64,000 nucleotides of DNA from an uncultured Alistipes sp. Lineage in GTDB: Bacteria; Bacteroidota; Bacteroidia; Bacteroidales; Rikenellaceae. Both the position numbers and the translations under genes were made by a program. This document shows, piece after piece, positions 63,527 through 64,000 of this stretch. The notes under the pieces are model-generated. The model was not told the origin of the DNA. It searched no databases and saw only the letters and a program-made list of their open reading frames with translations. Position 1 is the first letter of the stretch. Each line of letters opens with the position of its first letter. The stretch is taken from NCBI GenBank assembly GCA_947623965.1, contig CANQIF010000003.1, positions 62,001 through 126,000 of the forward strand. Reading direction: 5' to 3'.

Positions 63527-64000
63527 TTATTCGGCGGCCTCCTTCGGGAAGGAGATCGTGTAGAAAAGGTGCTCGAGACCGCGCATCAGGTTGCGCTTGT
63601 GGGGCGGCAGCTTCGGGGCGTAGACGTAGGCGTCGTAGGTGAAGACGTAGCCCGTCGCCGTGTCGATGGTCGAGTAGCTGACGAAGGGGCCGCCCATGAA
63701 GTCGTTCTCGACATCCCAGAAGCCGCGCAGTTCGACCCACAGCCGCCCTTCGAGGCGGAACATCCGCATTTCGGGCGGGAAGACGGACGAGGTGGTCATG
63801 TAGCTGCCGTCCGAGGGGCCCGGGATGCGGGCGGCGAAGCGTTTGCGGGCGGCGAGCAGTGACTCGTAGCTCAGCGCCTTTTCGTCGGCGGGGTAGCTGT
63901 AGACCAGAAAACCCTGGCTGGCCGTGGGGTATTCGTAGCGGGCCCAGACGAAATCCTTCTGGTCGGCGGCCAGCTGGTAGCCCGTCGGAACGTGCATCCC
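63527..64000 (-). CDS. DUF4837 family protein (5' end beyond window)
   Basis: The last 157 codons of a longer gene, still open at base 64000. Features VPTGYQLAADQKDFVWARYEYP, shown in part as DFVWARYEYPT, plus RLWVELRGFWDVENDFMGGP fit the DUF4837 family of Bacteroidetes lipoproteins, whose role is unknown. The N-terminal signal sequence lies outside the window, so export cannot be checked. It precedes cls. Confidence 0.85.
   Translation of the reverse strand, partial: GMHVPTGYQLAADQKDFVWARYEYPTASQGFLVYSYPADEKALSYESLLAARKRFAARIPGPSDGSYMTTSSVFPPEMRMFRLEGRLWVELRGFWDVENDFMGGPFVSYSTIDTATGYVFTYDAYVYAPKLPPHKRNLMRGLEHLFYTISFPKEAAE

Overview
The window is G+C-rich chromosomal DNA from a member of the Bacteroidetes. 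The lines of evidence are: promoters of the Bacteroidetes type (TAnnTTTG) in front of many genes; no clear Shine-Dalgarno sequences; and family-specific genes (gldE, DUF4270, DUF4837, DUF4857, DUF4876, DUF6850, a TonB-dependent receptor with a carboxypeptidase-like N-terminal domain). High G+C together with mosaic repeats in the gaps suggests Rikenellaceae/Alistipes, but that is inference; the sequence alone does not prove the genus.

Layout. 1-7345: end of polA, then lipA-lipB-recJ, a convergent SGNH hydrolase and a membrane-bound LytTR regulator. 7409-12732: nitroreductase, dnaB and comM (yifB). 12909-22039: the distal dcw division cluster murG-murC-ftsQ-ftsA-ftsZ, followed by gldE and a 4'-phosphopantetheinyl transferase. 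22454-25582: a small ORF, a candidate structured ncRNA with its own promoter and terminator, and a secreted C1 peptidase. 25583-30380: topA, a DUF4270 lipoprotein and a half-length degenerate glycogen-synthase-like protein. 30953-34862: an islet of lower G+C with two membrane proteins (the first possibly phase-variable at a poly-C tract) and a single-chain nuclease-methylase-specificity protein. 35010-38636: queA, truB, uppP and a ROK kinase in one minus-strand operon. 39402-49195: an eight-gene minus-strand operon (TonB receptor, DUF4876 lipoprotein, DUF6850 barrel, OB-fold lipoprotein, PepSY protein, ABC ATPase, permease, DUF4857), divergent from a flavin reductase; it looks like an uncharacterised envelope-spanning uptake or metal system. 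50857-57148: comEC, a methyltransferase and a YfhO membrane protein. 58371-64000: a Xer recombinase behind five tandem promoter copies, hpf, surE, rplS, a cardiolipin synthase and part of a DUF4837 lipoprotein.

The most unusual feature is not a gene. Nearly every large intergenic gap (13 islands) is filled with a modular family of G+C-rich palindromes. Constant blocks are joined to small hairpins whose stem sequence differs from copy to copy while pairing is kept, and whose loops are mostly GNA or GNNA. AT-rich octamer runs (TTGAATnT or TTCATTTT) separate the blocks. The elements occur in both orientations and create long inverted and direct repeats, including pairs that bracket yfhO-xerD-hpf and the ncRNA region. 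A second recurring oddity is low-complexity in-frame insertion in conserved proteins (LipB, PPTase, methyltransferase, ComEC) and a coiled-coil insertion in FtsQ.

No tRNA, rRNA, CRISPR array, insertion sequence or prophage gene was recognised.
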